A DNA stretch of 64,000 nucleotides, from positions 186,001 through 250,000 of the forward strand of contig NZ_CAXUQL020000002.1 in NCBI RefSeq assembly GCF_964253035.1, read 5' to 3'. Origin of the DNA: Pseudorhodoferax sp032153935. Lineage in GTDB: Bacteria > Pseudomonadota > Gammaproteobacteria > Burkholderiales > Burkholderiaceae_C. Each line of letters opens with the position of its first letter. Positions within the stretch are counted from its first letter, which is position 1. Of this stretch, positions 17,775 to 27,182 are shown one piece after another. A program made the position numbers and the translations under genes. The notes below the pieces were generated by a model that worked only from the letters and a program-made list of their open reading frames with translations, was not told where the DNA came from and searched no databases.

Positions 17775-19350
17775 GGCGTGCTCCTCTGGAGGTGATGCTG
17801 GAAGGGTTCTGGGCGCGGTGCACCAGCAGGCGTGCGTCCGGCACCTTGTCGATGCGGATCTCGGTGTCAAGGTGGATCACCATGCGCTGGCCGGACGGCG
17901 TGACGACCGCGTCGAAGCTGTTCTTGAGCCGGGCCAGGAGCCACTTGCTGACCTCGTCCGATGCACCCGCCACCGCCTGGCCCAGCGCGTAGCTACCGAC
18001 CGATCCGGTGATCGTCGAGCTCGTCGTGCCCAGGCTGGAGTTCTGCGATACCGTGCGCTGGGCATCCGAGAAGGCCTGGCCTGCCACCTCCAGCGTCTTC
18101 ATGCCCACGATGTCGGTCAGGTAGGCCGGCGCATTGGTCACGAACTTGCCCGAGATACAGGGGTTGCCGTGCAGGTCGCTGATGTAGCCCAGGTCGGTGC
18201 TGCTGCCACCGCTGCTCGTGCCCGTGCGGACCGTGCCCTGCGAGCCGCCGCCGCGGCGCGTCGAGACGGTGCGAATCGACCCATCGTTGAAGACGAACGT
18301 GAGCGAGCGGACCTTGCCTTCGCTGCACGACAGGGCCATGTCGCCGATGGCGATCCCGGACACGATCATGCCGGCCAGGTCGTCGGGCAGCTCGAAGGCG
18401 TTGGCAGCCAAGTTTTCTCGGCCGACCACGGCCTTCCACTGCATCGGGTCGGTCACCCGGCCGTCGATCGGCACGCGGCCGATCAGGCTGGTCATGGACA
18501 CGACGCCGGCCAGGGTGGCGTTCTCCGGGATGGTGTAGAACGGCACCGTCTGCGGCTTGTCCTGCGCTGCGTGTGCCGCGCGGGCGGCGGTCCCGCCGGG
18601 CGTACCGCCAACTTGGCCACCAGCACCTGCCACGCCGTTCAATCGGACGTACTGGGAAGTCGCGACACCGGTGCGCCCCTGGGCAGGGCTCGTGTGCAGC
18701 GCATAGCCCATGGGCGGGCGCACCTTGTAGACCACACTCCCATCCGGCACTGGCTCGTTCGGATCGACGCCGTCGCCCGGCCGCGGCGCACCGCCCGCCG
18801 CACGCGTGCCGGGTGTGGGGCCCGGGCCTGCGCCCATCTTGGGCGCGGCGATCGGCCGGGGACCGCCGCCGATCTGGTCCGCCATGGTGGACGCACGGTC
18901 GAAGGCCTTGGAGAACACGTCCAGAACCCCGGGCTCGGGCTTCGCGGAGGGTGCGATCGTGCCCACAGGGGGAGGAGGCTGTTGCTGGTCCTGGGGCGCC
19001 GGCAGGGCGGCCGAGGCCGTTGGACCGTCGACGACCGCCTGGGGTCGGCCACCGGGGCGGTTCCGGTCCTTCTCCATCTCACGGCGCAAGGCCTTGTTCT
19101 CTTCGATCAGCTGCGTCGCCGTCTCTCGGAGCTCGCGGTTGCTGGCGACGACGGTGCTCAGCGTCTCCTGCGGGGTGTCGCGGTCGGCGCCCTTGGTTGC
19201 CGGCAGCTCTGCCTTGGGCACGCTCTGCATGATGGGACCGGCTGCCGGCTTCTGCGCGCCGCTGGTCATCTGCTTCCAGACGATGGTGCCCACGATGGCG
19301 ACCGCCACGATGCCGAGCAGGGGGATGAGCTTGTTGCGGGTGATGGCCAT
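17761..19350 (-). CDS. TraB/VirB10-like transfer protein (TIGR03752)
   Basis: The 529-residue protein has an N-terminal membrane anchor (LIPLLGIVAVAIVGTIVW, about 8-25). A coiled-coil stretch follows (NRELRETATQLIEENKALRREME, about 70-95), then a Pro-rich periplasm-spanning region (110-190). The C-terminal beta-rich domain includes FYTIPENATLAGVVSMTSLIGRVPIDG. This is the VirB10-like scaffold linking the inner and outer membrane. It lies 19 bases after the TIGR03749 gene in the operon. Confidence 0.9.
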   Translation of the reverse strand: MAITRNKLIPLLGIVAVAIVGTIVWKQMTSGAQKPAAGPIMQSVPKAELPATKGADRDTPQETLSTVVASNRELRETATQLIEENKALRREMEKDRNRPGGRPQAVVDGPTASAALPAPQDQQQPPPPVGTIAPSAKPEPGVLDVFSKAFDRASTMADQIGGGPRPIAAPKMGAGPGPTPGTRAAGGAPRPGDGVDPNEPVPDGSVVYKVRPPMGYALHTSPAQGRTGVATSQYVRLNGVAGAGGQVGGTPGGTAARAAHAAQDKPQTVPFYTIPENATLAGVVSMTSLIGRVPIDGRVTDPMQWKAVVGRENLAANAFELPDDLAGMIVSGIAIGDMALSCSEGKVRSLTFVFNDGSIRTVSTRRGGGSQGTVRTGTSSGGSSTDLGYISDLHGNPCISGKFVTNAPAYLTDIVGMKTLEVAGQAFSDAQRTVSQNSSLGTTSSTITGSVGSYALGQAVAGASDEVSKWLLARLKNSFDAVVTPSGQRMVIHLDTEIRIDKVPDARLLVHRAQNPSSITSRGARHGLE

Positions 19351-19369
19351 GGCGTACGCGTTCCGGGCC

Positions 19370-20398
19370 TTACTGCAGGCAGGATTCGAAGGAGCGGTCG
19401 CAGACCAGGTACACCGCCGTGGTGTCCGTGTCAGACCCGGCGGCGCCGATGCGCCCGTGCTGGGCCGTGGCCGCGACCCAGCGGCCGCGCACCTGTTCCA
19501 GCGGGATCTCGATGGGCAGGCTGCTGCGGTTGGTGATCCGGACAGCTGTCACGTAGAGCGGACCGGACTTCCACTGCCCCAGGGGAACCATGTCCGCATT
19601 GAGCCCGCGGATCAGCCGCGGCACAGGATCGGTCGCCACGGCGACCTGGTTGACGCCTGGCGTGGCCCACGCCAGGCGGCGCGGTGCGTACAGCTGTCGA
19701 GCAGCGTGGCGGGTCAACTGGACCATGTCCGCGCTCGGTGCCTCGTCCTTCTTGGCGTCGTCGCTTGCGGCCGCCGCGCCGGCCTGTGGATCGAGCACGG
19801 AGACTTCCAGCTCGGGCAGCTTGTCGCCGGGAGAGGCCACGAAGTCGAAGGGGACCAGCTGGCCGGTGTCGATCAGTTCGGCCACGATGCGGATCGGCGT
19901 GAACGGCACGAGCGCGGTGACGTAGGTGGTCGTGCCGATGGTTTCGATGCGCGCCACCTGGTCCATGTCGGTCGGCAAGTTCAGGGCCGCAGGCGCGGGC
20001 AGCGTGATCAGGCGCTCCTTGCCCACGGACAGCTGCACGCGCACGGGCTCACGCTGGAACACGGCGCGCTCGACGCCTGCACCTCCCAGTCGGGCCACCC
20101 GGCGGACTTCCCCTGCGCCCGCCGTTTGCCGGCGTGCCGCCTGGGCGGCTCTTTGCGCGGGCGCAAGAGAGGCGGGCCTCGCCTGGCCAGCTGCGGCTTG
20201 CTCGCTGTTCTGGATCTCTTCGCCGAGGTCGACGCTTGCAGTGCGCTGTTCGCCTGCTGGCTGCGCTTGCACGAGGTCGGGCGGCACACTGTTGAGGCTC
20301 AGCTCCTTGAGCTGCTGCGCACCTACAGCCAATGGCAGCATCATCCCCAGTGCGGCCAGCAGGGCTGGCGCGGCCCAGTGTTTCTTCGTCTTCGACAT
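19370..20398 (-). CDS. Conjugal transfer protein, TIGR03749-like (DUF3438)
   Basis: The 342-residue exported protein has a signal peptide (WAAPALLAALGMMLPLAVGA). An Ala/Arg/Gln-rich variable part (about 45-95) precedes a beta-rich core starting VERAVFQREPVRVQLSVGKERLITLP. The C-terminal domain contains VTAVRITNRSSLPIEIPLEQVRGRW. TIGR03749 proteins are the TraK/VirB9-like periplasmic components of these systems. The operon position next to the TraB-like protein fits. Confidence 0.88.
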   Translation of the reverse strand: MSKTKKHWAAPALLAALGMMLPLAVGAQQLKELSLNSVPPDLVQAQPAGEQRTASVDLGEEIQNSEQAAAGQARPASLAPAQRAAQAARRQTAGAGEVRRVARLGGAGVERAVFQREPVRVQLSVGKERLITLPAPAALNLPTDMDQVARIETIGTTTYVTALVPFTPIRIVAELIDTGQLVPFDFVASPGDKLPELEVSVLDPQAGAAAASDDAKKDEAPSADMVQLTRHAARQLYAPRRLAWATPGVNQVAVATDPVPRLIRGLNADMVPLGQWKSGPLYVTAVRITNRSSLPIEIPLEQVRGRWVAATAQHGRIGAAGSDTDTTAVYLVCDRSFESCLQ

Positions 20399-20407
20399 GG
20401 CGCGGCC

Positions 20408-21178
20408 TCAGTTGTTGAGCAGGGTGCCAACCTCGCCCTCGCCCAGCGGCGTGGCGTTCGGCAGGTTCAGGGGCTCCACCGAGGCGGGGATCGGCGGCAC
20501 GTGGGGCTCCACGGCCTTGGCACCCGGGGCTTGGCGGATCTGGGCCTCGTCCAGCCGCGCGGGGCGCTGGCTGCCGTAGCAGTCGATGGCCATCTGCCAG
20601 TGGTTGCGCTGCCGGTCCACGTCGAAGCGCACGACCCGGATCGGGTAGCGGATGAACACGTCCTTGACTGCCTGGCCGCGGTAGGTTTCCTGAACCTGCA
20701 GGTCGAGGAACACCGTCCAGCCTTGGCCCGAGTCGTCGGCGACGACGCGGTTGGCCTGGTAGCCCAGGCCCGGAATCTCGCTCATCTGCCTGGTGCGCTG
20801 CCGCAGCTCGCCGGCCTTCTGGCGCGTCTGCAGGTCCGAGGTCAGCTGGCTGATGCAGCGCGGTGTGACGTAGTTCTGCACCCGGAAGATCTGGGTGCCG
20901 TAGTCGGCTGCCCCGTCCGTGGCCCAGCGGTTGACCTGCTGCCACACGTAGTAGCCGAACGCATACACATTGGCCGAAGGCACCGCGGACTCGCCGTCCG
21001 ACACCTTTACCGTGCTGGGCGTGCTCACCGCCGGAAGGACATGCACGTTGATGTTCTTGGGCACTTCGCTGGCCTTCCAGACACCCGCGACGCCAAACAT
21101 CGCCACGATGCCTATCGCCCAACGAAGGTGGGCGTTGTGCCGGCGTTGGGCGGCCAACGCATTGAGGTATTCGCTCAT
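20408..21178 (-). CDS. Conjugal transfer protein, TIGR03746-like (DUF2895)
   Basis: The 256-residue bitopic protein has one TM helix (about residues 19-35, LRWAIGIVAMFGVAGVWKA). A periplasmic domain with NVYAFGYYVWQQVNRW and TPRCISQLTSDLQTR follows, and a Pro-rich tail ends the protein. It resembles TraE/VirB8-type assembly factors in size and topology. The ATG overlaps the upstream stop (ATGA), and the next gene follows after nine bases. Confidence 0.88.
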   Translation of the reverse strand: MSEYLNALAAQRRHNAHLRWAIGIVAMFGVAGVWKASEVPKNINVHVLPAVSTPSTVKVSDGESAVPSANVYAFGYYVWQQVNRWATDGAADYGTQIFRVQNYVTPRCISQLTSDLQTRQKAGELRQRTRQMSEIPGLGYQANRVVADDSGQGWTVFLDLQVQETYRGQAVKDVFIRYPIRVVRFDVDRQRNHWQMAIDCYGSQRPARLDEAQIRQAPGAKAVEPHVPPIPASVEPLNLPNATPLGEGEVGTLLNN

Positions 21179-21630
21179 GAAGATGTGGGGTGCGGTGTGG
21201 ACGGCTGCGCCCGGAGTTCAGACTTAGGCTTGAGCGGGCTGCTCAACGACAGGTGCAGAGAGCGGCCGAGGCTCCAATAGCCTTCGTGTTGTAGGAAGCG
21301 GGCGCGCTGCATGCCGCGCTGGACCATCCACAGGTGGATCGCATGGCCGTAGTAGCCATCGGGTCGGTCCCGCTTCATGGCCTGCAGCCGCAACGACGCG
21401 AACCACAGGGTGAGGATGGTCGCCACCAACGCGACCAGCAGCAGCTGCCACAGGCCCGTGATGGCGACCAGCAAGCCCATCGCCATGCCATACGCGAGCA
21501 TCGACGCCAGGCCGATCCAGGTGGCCTCCGTGGAGGTCATCCCGTTGAGGATGGCCGGCTCCACGTTCACACGGTCGGTCAGCGGCACTGCTGCACGCGT
21601 GGCGTCGGGCGCGATGGACTCGTCGGTCAT
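21175..21630 (-). CDS. Conjugal transfer protein, TIGR03750-like (DUF3487)
   Basis: The 151-residue protein has two adjacent TM helices (about 37-58 and 62-80, LASMLAYGMAMGLLVAITG and LLLVALVATILTLWFA). A cytoplasmic tail contains the family-like segment RDRPDGYYGHAIHLWMVQRG. TIGR03750 proteins are TraL/VirB3-like inner-membrane partners of the ATPase. It starts seven bases after the TIGR03745 gene. Confidence 0.88.
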   Translation of the reverse strand: MTDESIAPDATRAAVPLTDRVNVEPAILNGMTSTEATWIGLASMLAYGMAMGLLVAITGLWQLLLVALVATILTLWFASLRLQAMKRDRPDGYYGHAIHLWMVQRGMQRARFLQHEGYWSLGRSLHLSLSSPLKPKSELRAQPSTPHPTSS

Positions 21631-21637
21631 GGCGCGA

Positions 21638-22051
21638 TCAGCCCATCGTCGAGATGGCGTAGGTCCCCAGCGCGACGATGATCACGCCGGAGACCATGGC
21701 CATGCCGAAGTACTCCTTCATGTCGCTGATCTGGGCGCGGCCCGTGGAATAGTCCTTCCACTTGCCGATCAGGCCCATCATGGCCTGCAGGAAGAACCAG
21801 CCGGCGATCACGAGCACCACGATGCCGATGATGGCCTTGAAGATGGCCCCCATCTGGCCAATGATGTCGCCGTTCTGCACCGTGGTGCCGTTGACGCCTT
21901 CGGTGGGTGTCACCAGCGTGGGCAGCTCGGCGAAGGCCGGGTGGCATGCCAGTGCCACGAAGGGGACGAGGGCGGCGTGGTGGGCACGTTCGCGGATGCG
22001 CGTGCACGCGCGCGCGGTCAGCGCGCCGAGGGATTTCAACCTGCTTGTCAT
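21638..22051 (-). CDS. Conjugal transfer protein, TIGR03745-like (DUF2976)
   Basis: The protein has 137 residues when started at MTSRLKSLG, which has GGAG eight bases upstream; the frame extends further but lacks a better start. An N-terminal signal-like segment (LVPFVALACHPAFAE) is followed by two TM helices (about 65-90 and 110-135). DUF2976 members are small double-spanning proteins considered pilin- or VirB2-like. A short 145-base space separates it from the TIGR03758 gene. Confidence 0.85.
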   Translation of the reverse strand: MTSRLKSLGALTARACTRIRERAHHAALVPFVALACHPAFAELPTLVTPTEGVNGTTVQNGDIIGQMGAIFKAIIGIVVLVIAGWFFLQAMMGLIGKWKDYSTGRAQISDMKEYFGMAMVSGVIIVALGTYAISTMG

Positions 22052-22196
22052 GAGAAGCTCCAAGAACAACCTGCGGGAACGTACGCGCATGCCGGAGAAG
22101 ACAGTGCGCACAGCAGTACCCGCGCAGGGACCGGGTACCGCGTGACGAAAGGGAAACGGCACGGGCAGAAGGGACGTATGCACGCGGCCATGCGGC

Positions 22197-22433
22197 TCAG
22201 GCCCAGCCCAGGACCGCCACGATCAGGACGACGATCAGCGCGACGCAGAACAGGCTGAGGATGGAATCTGCGGACTCCTGCTCGTTGGTACCGTAGGCCT
22301 CCATCACCTTGGCCACCAGCCACATCGCGAAGGCGAGGGCGAGCGCACCGAGGATGGTCGTGATCGCAACCCGCAGGCTCGACGGCAGGTAGCCCGCGCC
22401 GGCTGCGAAGCCGCTGGCGATGTTGCTGTTCAT
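22197..22433 (-). CDS. Conjugal transfer protein, TIGR03758-like (DUF3262)
   Basis: The 78-residue protein has two TM helices (about 22-45, VAITTILGALALAFAMWLVA, and 58-78, LSLFCVALIVVLIVAVLGWA) and a short polar loop. Its size and position between RAQPRD and DUF2976 genes identify the TIGR03758 family, a probable pilin-like or channel subunit. It starts 18 bases after the RAQPRD stop. Confidence 0.87.
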   Translation of the reverse strand: MNSNIASGFAAGAGYLPSSLRVAITTILGALALAFAMWLVAKVMEAYGTNEQESADSILSLFCVALIVVLIVAVLGWA

Positions 22434-22451
22434 GGCCGATGACCGCGCTCG

Positions 22452-22799
22452 TCACTGCCGGTAGTCCCCGCGCAACGCAGGCACAGGCCGCGGCTGGCGT
22501 GGAGCGTCCGCGTGCTGCTGGATGCCCACTTCGATCAGTTGGAGATCGCGCTGCAGCCAGTCGTAGCGGAACTTCACGCGCTGGCCGGTCGGCGCCTTGG
22601 CCGCTGCGGCGGCCACGAGCGCCCTGACGTGCGCGATCTCGTCGGCGATGCGCGCGAGGTTCTCGCGCTCGACGTCCTCCTCAATGGCCAGGGCAGCGCT
22701 GCAGGCGGACAGCGCGAGCGCGCAGCAGGCCACGCGCAGGGCCGGGCGTGACGGGCGCTGGCCGCCGGGAATCTTGAACATGCGAACCTTCTCTTTCAT
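22452..22799 (-). CDS. RAQPRD-family ICE protein (TIGR01690)
   Basis: The 115-residue exported protein has a signal peptide (LRVACCALALSACSAALA). A helical body follows (EEDVERENLARIADEIAHVRAL), and it ends with the family signature in the form RQPRPVPALRGDYRQ. The ATG at 22799 overlaps the TIGR03747 stop (ATGA). RAQPRD proteins are small periplasmic components confined to ICE transfer operons, with no known enzymatic role. Confidence 0.9.
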   Translation of the reverse strand: MKEKVRMFKIPGGQRPSRPALRVACCALALSACSAALAIEEDVERENLARIADEIAHVRALVAAAAAKAPTGQRVKFRYDWLQRDLQLIEVGIQQHADAPRQPRPVPALRGDYRQ

Positions 22800-23569
22800 A
22801 CGTACTTCTTGAACGCGGCCACGGTCGTGGACAGCGAGGCGGCGACCAGCACCGTGAAGACCAGGACCATGTAGGCCGGGTTGAACCCGCCGAAGGGCCA
22901 GGTCAGGTACAGACCGAAGCCACCGGTCAGCGCCCAGTGCGTGTAGCGCTTGGCGTGGTGGTAGATGAAACTGGACTCGCGCCCCCCGCCCCAGCGCCGC
23001 AGGTCGCGGCGCACCAGGCCATCGATGGCACCAAGCAGGCAAGCCAGCACGAATGCGGGCATCGCGAAGATGGCGATCGACATGCGCAGCAACACGTCCT
23101 GCGCGACGAACATGCTGATCAGCGCGATGCGACTGCCCGTGCGGCTGACCTGCACGGTGGCATTGCGCAGGCCCCGGGCCATGACGTTCCCGGGATTGCC
23201 GCCGGTGCCTCTGTCCACGGCCTCGCGCACGTCGGGGCCGTGGTAGCGCAGATACCACCGGAGGATGCCCACCCGGCGGTAGACCGCCTCGACCTCCAGC
23301 ACGATCTTCCTGGAGAACGCCGCCGTGTCGTCGATGAGCAGGCTGCGCGGCGCGGCCGCGATGTAGGCCACGTCCTGGTCCACGATGCGCTTGGCATGGG
23401 CTTCGCCCTCGTCCTTCCAGATCATGTGCATGCCGATGACCTCGATCGCGATGCCGACGAACCAGGAGAACAGGGCCACCATCACGAGGCCCATGCAGAT
23501 CTCGAACATCAGCAGCACCGGGCCGCGCGTTGGTGGCTTGACCGGGCCGCGGTTGGCTGGAGCGTTCAT
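22796..23569 (-). CDS. ICE membrane protein, TIGR03747-like (DUF4400)
   Basis: The 257-residue protein has four predicted TM segments (about 20-45, 160-185, 205-225 and 230-250). The large loop after TM1 includes HMIWKDEGEAHAKRIVDQD. DUF4400 proteins sit directly after traD in MPF_G elements. Start and stop overlap its neighbours by four bases each, so the block traD-TIGR03747-RAQPRD is translationally coupled. Confidence 0.88.
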   Translation of the reverse strand: MNAPANRGPVKPPTRGPVLLMFEICMGLVMVALFSWFVGIAIEVIGMHMIWKDEGEAHAKRIVDQDVAYIAAAPRSLLIDDTAAFSRKIVLEVEAVYRRVGILRWYLRYHGPDVREAVDRGTGGNPGNVMARGLRNATVQVSRTGSRIALISMFVAQDVLLRMSIAIFAMPAFVLACLLGAIDGLVRRDLRRWGGGRESSFIYHHAKRYTHWALTGGFGLYLTWPFGGFNPAYMVLVFTVLVAASLSTTVAAFKKYV

Positions 23570-25854
23570 CCCCGGTGCCCCATCACGTTGCCGAGCACGG
23601 CGCCCTGGCTGAGCATGTCGGCGGGTTCATCGCGTGCAGGCGCGGGCTCTGCGTCTTCCTGGTCCAGGCTATCGGCGAGGTCGGTGGCAATGAGACCGGC
23701 TGCACCAGCGCCCAGCGGATGCGCGCCGAGCCAGTCGGTTTCCTGTGCCCAGCGCTCGCTGGTGCGGTAGCGGCGCTTCATCTCCTGGGCCACCTTGCGC
23801 AAGGACTCCGGCACGAACGGGTCGTTGGTCGAGTCCGCCAGCGGGATGCGGATCTTGTAGCGGCGGTTGCCCTCCAACAGCGCGAAGGCCTGGCCCTGCG
23901 GCAGCTCCAGCAGGTCCGCGGCCTCGATCAGCGGCACCTTGGTGGTGGTCACGATGTCGTCGTTGCGGCTCGTGAAGTCCACACCCGTGCCCTGGGCCGC
24001 GGTGTCCGTCACACCGGACATCGGGGTCAGGTGCAGGACGTTGACCTGCGGCACCTGCTCGGCCAGCAGGTTGGCCGTGGTCACGCTGCGCACGCGCAGC
24101 ATCACCAGGTGGTTGAAGTTGTCCAAAATCTGACCGGCCTTGGCCTTGTCGCCGACCTTGGCCTCGATGTCGAACATCGACTGCGTGTAGGCCGTGATCC
24201 GGAAGCCCGAGCCGCCCAGCTTGTTGACCATGGGCACGAACTCGGGGCCGGCGATCTCGTTCACTTCGTCGAAGTGGCAGCAGATGGTCGGCAGGACCAG
24301 CTTCCCGTCGTCGCGGTGCGGGTCCAGTCCGGTCTTGTAGAGCTTGCCGCCAACGCTGACCAGGTCGGCCAGCATGCTGTTGCCCACGGCCGAGGACACG
24401 ACGGAGTCGGACAGCGCATCCAGGCCGACGTAGACGATGCCGCCCTGGCGGATCACGCTCATCCAGTCGAAGATGGGTCGCTCATCGTCCGGGTTGAAGT
24501 AGTCGGGGCTGATCAGCTCGCCCACGGCGCCGCTGGTGAGCTTCTCCAGGAACGGGCCCAGGCTGGCGATGATCTTCTCGTAGAACGAGCGGTCGTAGCT
24601 CACGGCGCCGACCAGGCCGTGCAGCACGTTGTCCGTGATGCGCGACTCCTTGATCCAGTGGATCATGGCCACCACGTCCGCCGTGCGCGTCTGGATGGGA
24701 CGGTCGACCTGGATCTTCTTGGCCAGGACCTGCGACTCGATGGCTGCGAGCCGCTCCTTGTAGTTGGCGAAGTGGCCTTGGTCCGCCTGCAGGCGGAACA
24801 CCATGTGCGCGTATTCCATGAACAGGGGCTCGATCCCTGTGACGTCGCGCAGCAGCGTCGTGTAGGTCGGAATGCGGCCGAGCGCGACCTGGGCCTGCGC
24901 CACCAGGTTGGTGAACCGCCACGAGAACTCCTTGAACGCGGCCGAGTTGCCGGAGGAGGGCAGGGCGTTGGTGGCCCGGCCGGCCACCTCGGTGATGCGC
25001 GCGAAGTTGCCGATGCCGTTGTAGCGGGCCGAGATCTCGGGAAAGCCGAGGTGGAACAGGTAGAACTGGTCCTCGCGGCCGGCGCGGCGCGCTTCCGCGT
25101 ACATCCGCAGCATCAGCTCCGAGTCGCCCTTGGGGTCGATCACGATCACGACATGGCCGGCGTGGATGTCCTGCGTGGACAGCAGCTCCAGCAGGCGCGT
25201 CTTGCCGACCCGCGTGGTGCCCATGACCAGCAGGTGCCCGGCGCGCGCCGTCTGGCGCAGCGCGACGGGGCATTCCTCCAGCGCACCCGTGCCGTGCAGG
25301 ATGGGCGAGCCGCCCAGGTCCAGGTGCGGGTAGAGCGGGTTCAGCGGGCCGCCCACGGCCGTGGCGAAGCGCATCCACTGGGCTTGGCGCGATAGGGGCA
25401 GGCCGGCGTTCTCCGCGGCCGCGATTTCTTTCGCCACGGTGGACATGAGGCTCGTGCCGAGTGCGGAGAGGCGCAGCTCCATCGGCGTCGGCCGCACGAA
25501 GGGCTCGGCCTCCTTGCGCTGGGCGTCCAGCTTGCGCTGGGTGTTCTGCTGCGTCCATTCGAAGCCCTGGCCCAGGTAGAGCAGGTCCTTGCCGACCGGC
25601 AGGCGAGACGGTGCGACACGCGTGATCCGCGTGAATTTGAGGCCGCGCTGGTAGCGCATGATGCGCAGCGCCTGGCGCAGCCGGTGCGAGCCGAAACCGA
25701 TGGCCAGCGCCGCGCAGACCAGGCCCAGCAGCGGCGGCATCATCAGCGCCCAGGGTGCGACCAACGCGATCAGGGCAATGGACCATGCGACCGTCGTGCT
25801 CCACAGCTCGATCGGCGGGCGCAGGTTGGCTTCCAGGATGGTGTTGCCGCTCAC
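23566..25854 (-). CDS. traD: TraD type IV coupling protein
   Basis: The 762-residue protein starts at GTG 25854, overlapping the TIGR03765 stop. Two N-terminal TM helices lie near 23-45 and 45-60. The RecA-like motor has Walker A GTTRVGKT (about residue 212) and Walker B-like HFDEVNEI (about 526). The C-terminus is acidic and variable. As coupling protein it hands the relaxase-DNA complex to the secretion channel at the inner membrane. It matches the SXT/PFGI-1 TraD subfamily (TIGR03743). Confidence 0.94.
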   Translation of the reverse strand: MSGNTILEANLRPPIELWSTTVAWSIALIALVAPWALMMPPLLGLVCAALAIGFGSHRLRQALRIMRYQRGLKFTRITRVAPSRLPVGKDLLYLGQGFEWTQQNTQRKLDAQRKEAEPFVRPTPMELRLSALGTSLMSTVAKEIAAAENAGLPLSRQAQWMRFATAVGGPLNPLYPHLDLGGSPILHGTGALEECPVALRQTARAGHLLVMGTTRVGKTRLLELLSTQDIHAGHVVIVIDPKGDSELMLRMYAEARRAGREDQFYLFHLGFPEISARYNGIGNFARITEVAGRATNALPSSGNSAAFKEFSWRFTNLVAQAQVALGRIPTYTTLLRDVTGIEPLFMEYAHMVFRLQADQGHFANYKERLAAIESQVLAKKIQVDRPIQTRTADVVAMIHWIKESRITDNVLHGLVGAVSYDRSFYEKIIASLGPFLEKLTSGAVGELISPDYFNPDDERPIFDWMSVIRQGGIVYVGLDALSDSVVSSAVGNSMLADLVSVGGKLYKTGLDPHRDDGKLVLPTICCHFDEVNEIAGPEFVPMVNKLGGSGFRITAYTQSMFDIEAKVGDKAKAGQILDNFNHLVMLRVRSVTTANLLAEQVPQVNVLHLTPMSGVTDTAAQGTGVDFTSRNDDIVTTTKVPLIEAADLLELPQGQAFALLEGNRRYKIRIPLADSTNDPFVPESLRKVAQEMKRRYRTSERWAQETDWLGAHPLGAGAAGLIATDLADSLDQEDAEPAPARDEPADMLSQGAVLGNVMGHRG

Positions 25855-26459
25855 GGCCGGACCTCCGTCATGACCTGCTGGGTCGGCGCAGAGAGCGGCA
25901 GGATCTGGCGCGCCACGCCGTCCGTGCCGATCAGCAGCGGGTAGACCCCGGCGCCGGCCTCGCGCAGGCGGGCCTCAAGCCACGGCCCCTCCTGCGGCAG
26001 AAATTCGAGGTTGGGCACCACGGCCTGCGCCATGCGGATGTGCTGCGGCGCGAGGGCTTGCACGACCAGGACCTTGGCATGCATGGCGGCCAGCTGGTCC
26101 TGGTGCATCAGCAGCCAGGCCAGCGAGTGCCGGTCGATGCCGATCAGCACCATGGGCTGCGTCAACCAACGTGGATCGAGGACCTGGATCTCCTGCGCAA
26201 GCGCAGCCTGTCGCAGGCGCGTGAGAATAGGGAAGCGCTGCCCGGGCTTCACGTTCCCTTCGCCATCGGGCTGGGTGTTCACCAGGCCGGTCATGTAGGG
26301 TGCAACAGGAACCGACTGGCCGCTGTCGTAGATCTGCTCCAGCGACTGGGTCGCAGTGATGTCGGCGTGGCACGCCACGACATAGGACAGCAACGAGGTC
26401 AGGATGACCCGCTGGGCGGTGCGGCGCACTTCAACCACGCGATGCTCCCGCATCCGCAT
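25851..26459 (-). CDS. ICE protein, TIGR03765-like
   Basis: The 202-residue exported protein has a signal-like N-terminus after a basic stretch (RVILTSLLSYVVACHA). Family-like segments are ITATQSLEQIYDSGQSVPVAPY and the C-terminal YPLLIGTDGVARQILP. TIGR03765 genes lie immediately upstream of traD in this ICE class. It overlaps the transglycosylase gene by 29 bases. The start could also be the second Met at 26453. The function is unknown but periplasmic. Confidence 0.85.
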   Translation of the reverse strand: MRMREHRVVEVRRTAQRVILTSLLSYVVACHADITATQSLEQIYDSGQSVPVAPYMTGLVNTQPDGEGNVKPGQRFPILTRLRQAALAQEIQVLDPRWLTQPMVLIGIDRHSLAWLLMHQDQLAAMHAKVLVVQALAPQHIRMAQAVVPNLEFLPQEGPWLEARLREAGAGVYPLLIGTDGVARQILPLSAPTQQVMTEVRP

Positions 26460-27180
26460 GCTCGCGCGCGATCACATCGAGGCGCTGGCCCTGCGCCGCC
26501 AAACGTCTCGTGACCGAGGCGGCGTAGCGCGCCGCGCGCTCGATCCGCTCGAACGTGTCCATGGAACCTGTGTGGTACAGGCCGATGGCGGTGCGCCAGT
26601 TCCCAGTGGTGCGCCAGTGGCTCGCGAGGATGGCGGCACCGACATCCAGGTTCGCGTAGGGATCGAGTGCCTGCTCCACGGTGAGAAGCTTGTCGCGGTG
26701 CCATCCCCAGTTGACCTGCATCGGACCGCAGTCGACGTTGGTGATGCCCGCGGCGAGGTGCCGACGCATCGCACTGCGTGCCTGGCCGGCATCGAGGTGC
26801 CGCTCGCCGCGACCGCGCACGCACAGCGACCATGGGTAGGGCACTGCTGTGCGGCCGAAGTTGATCTGCGACTCTTGCAGCGCGACCGCGTAGAGGAGCC
26901 AGGGCTCGATGCCATGGCGATGCGCTGCGTCCACGTACGCTGCTGGCGGTTGGGCCGGCGTGGCAGTTCCTCGCGGTGCTGGCGGGCGGGAGGTTGTCGG
27001 CGTTTGAAGCATGGAAGCCGCTGCCTTCGGCAGCAGCAGCCTGGTCTGCTCGCGCGGGTAGATCGTCCAGGCCAGGGCGGGATCGGCATGCGCTCGTCCT
27101 ACGAGCGCTGCGGCGCCGAGCGCGATGGCACCGCGCAGCACTGCGCGCCGATCAGCAGGGACGTGCGTGTCGCCAGCCAT
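26431..27180 (-). CDS. Lytic transglycosylase (SLT domain), possible Tat substrate
   Basis: The protein has 249 residues from MAGDTHVP (a TTG six bases earlier is possible). The N-terminus has DRRAVLRGAIALGAAALVG, which fits a twin-arginine signal (RRxxLxG) better than an ordinary Sec one. The catalytic domain shows the Glu in AVALQESQINFG (about residue 107), then CGPMQVNWGWH and an AIGLYHTG block, as in SLT/PilT-like muramidases. It would cut peptidoglycan locally so the transfer apparatus can cross the wall. Confidence 0.88.
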   Translation of the reverse strand: MAGDTHVPADRRAVLRGAIALGAAALVGRAHADPALAWTIYPREQTRLLLPKAAASMLQTPTTSRPPAPRGTATPAQPPAAYVDAAHRHGIEPWLLYAVALQESQINFGRTAVPYPWSLCVRGRGERHLDAGQARSAMRRHLAAGITNVDCGPMQVNWGWHRDKLLTVEQALDPYANLDVGAAILASHWRTTGNWRTAIGLYHTGSMDTFERIERAARYAASVTRRLAAQGQRLDVIAREHADAGASRG

Positions 27181-27182
27181 CG

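Noticed and set aside
17620..21280. Very long plus-strand frames opposite the transfer operon
   Set aside because: They mirror real minus-strand genes with strong family resemblance and lack coherent motifs.
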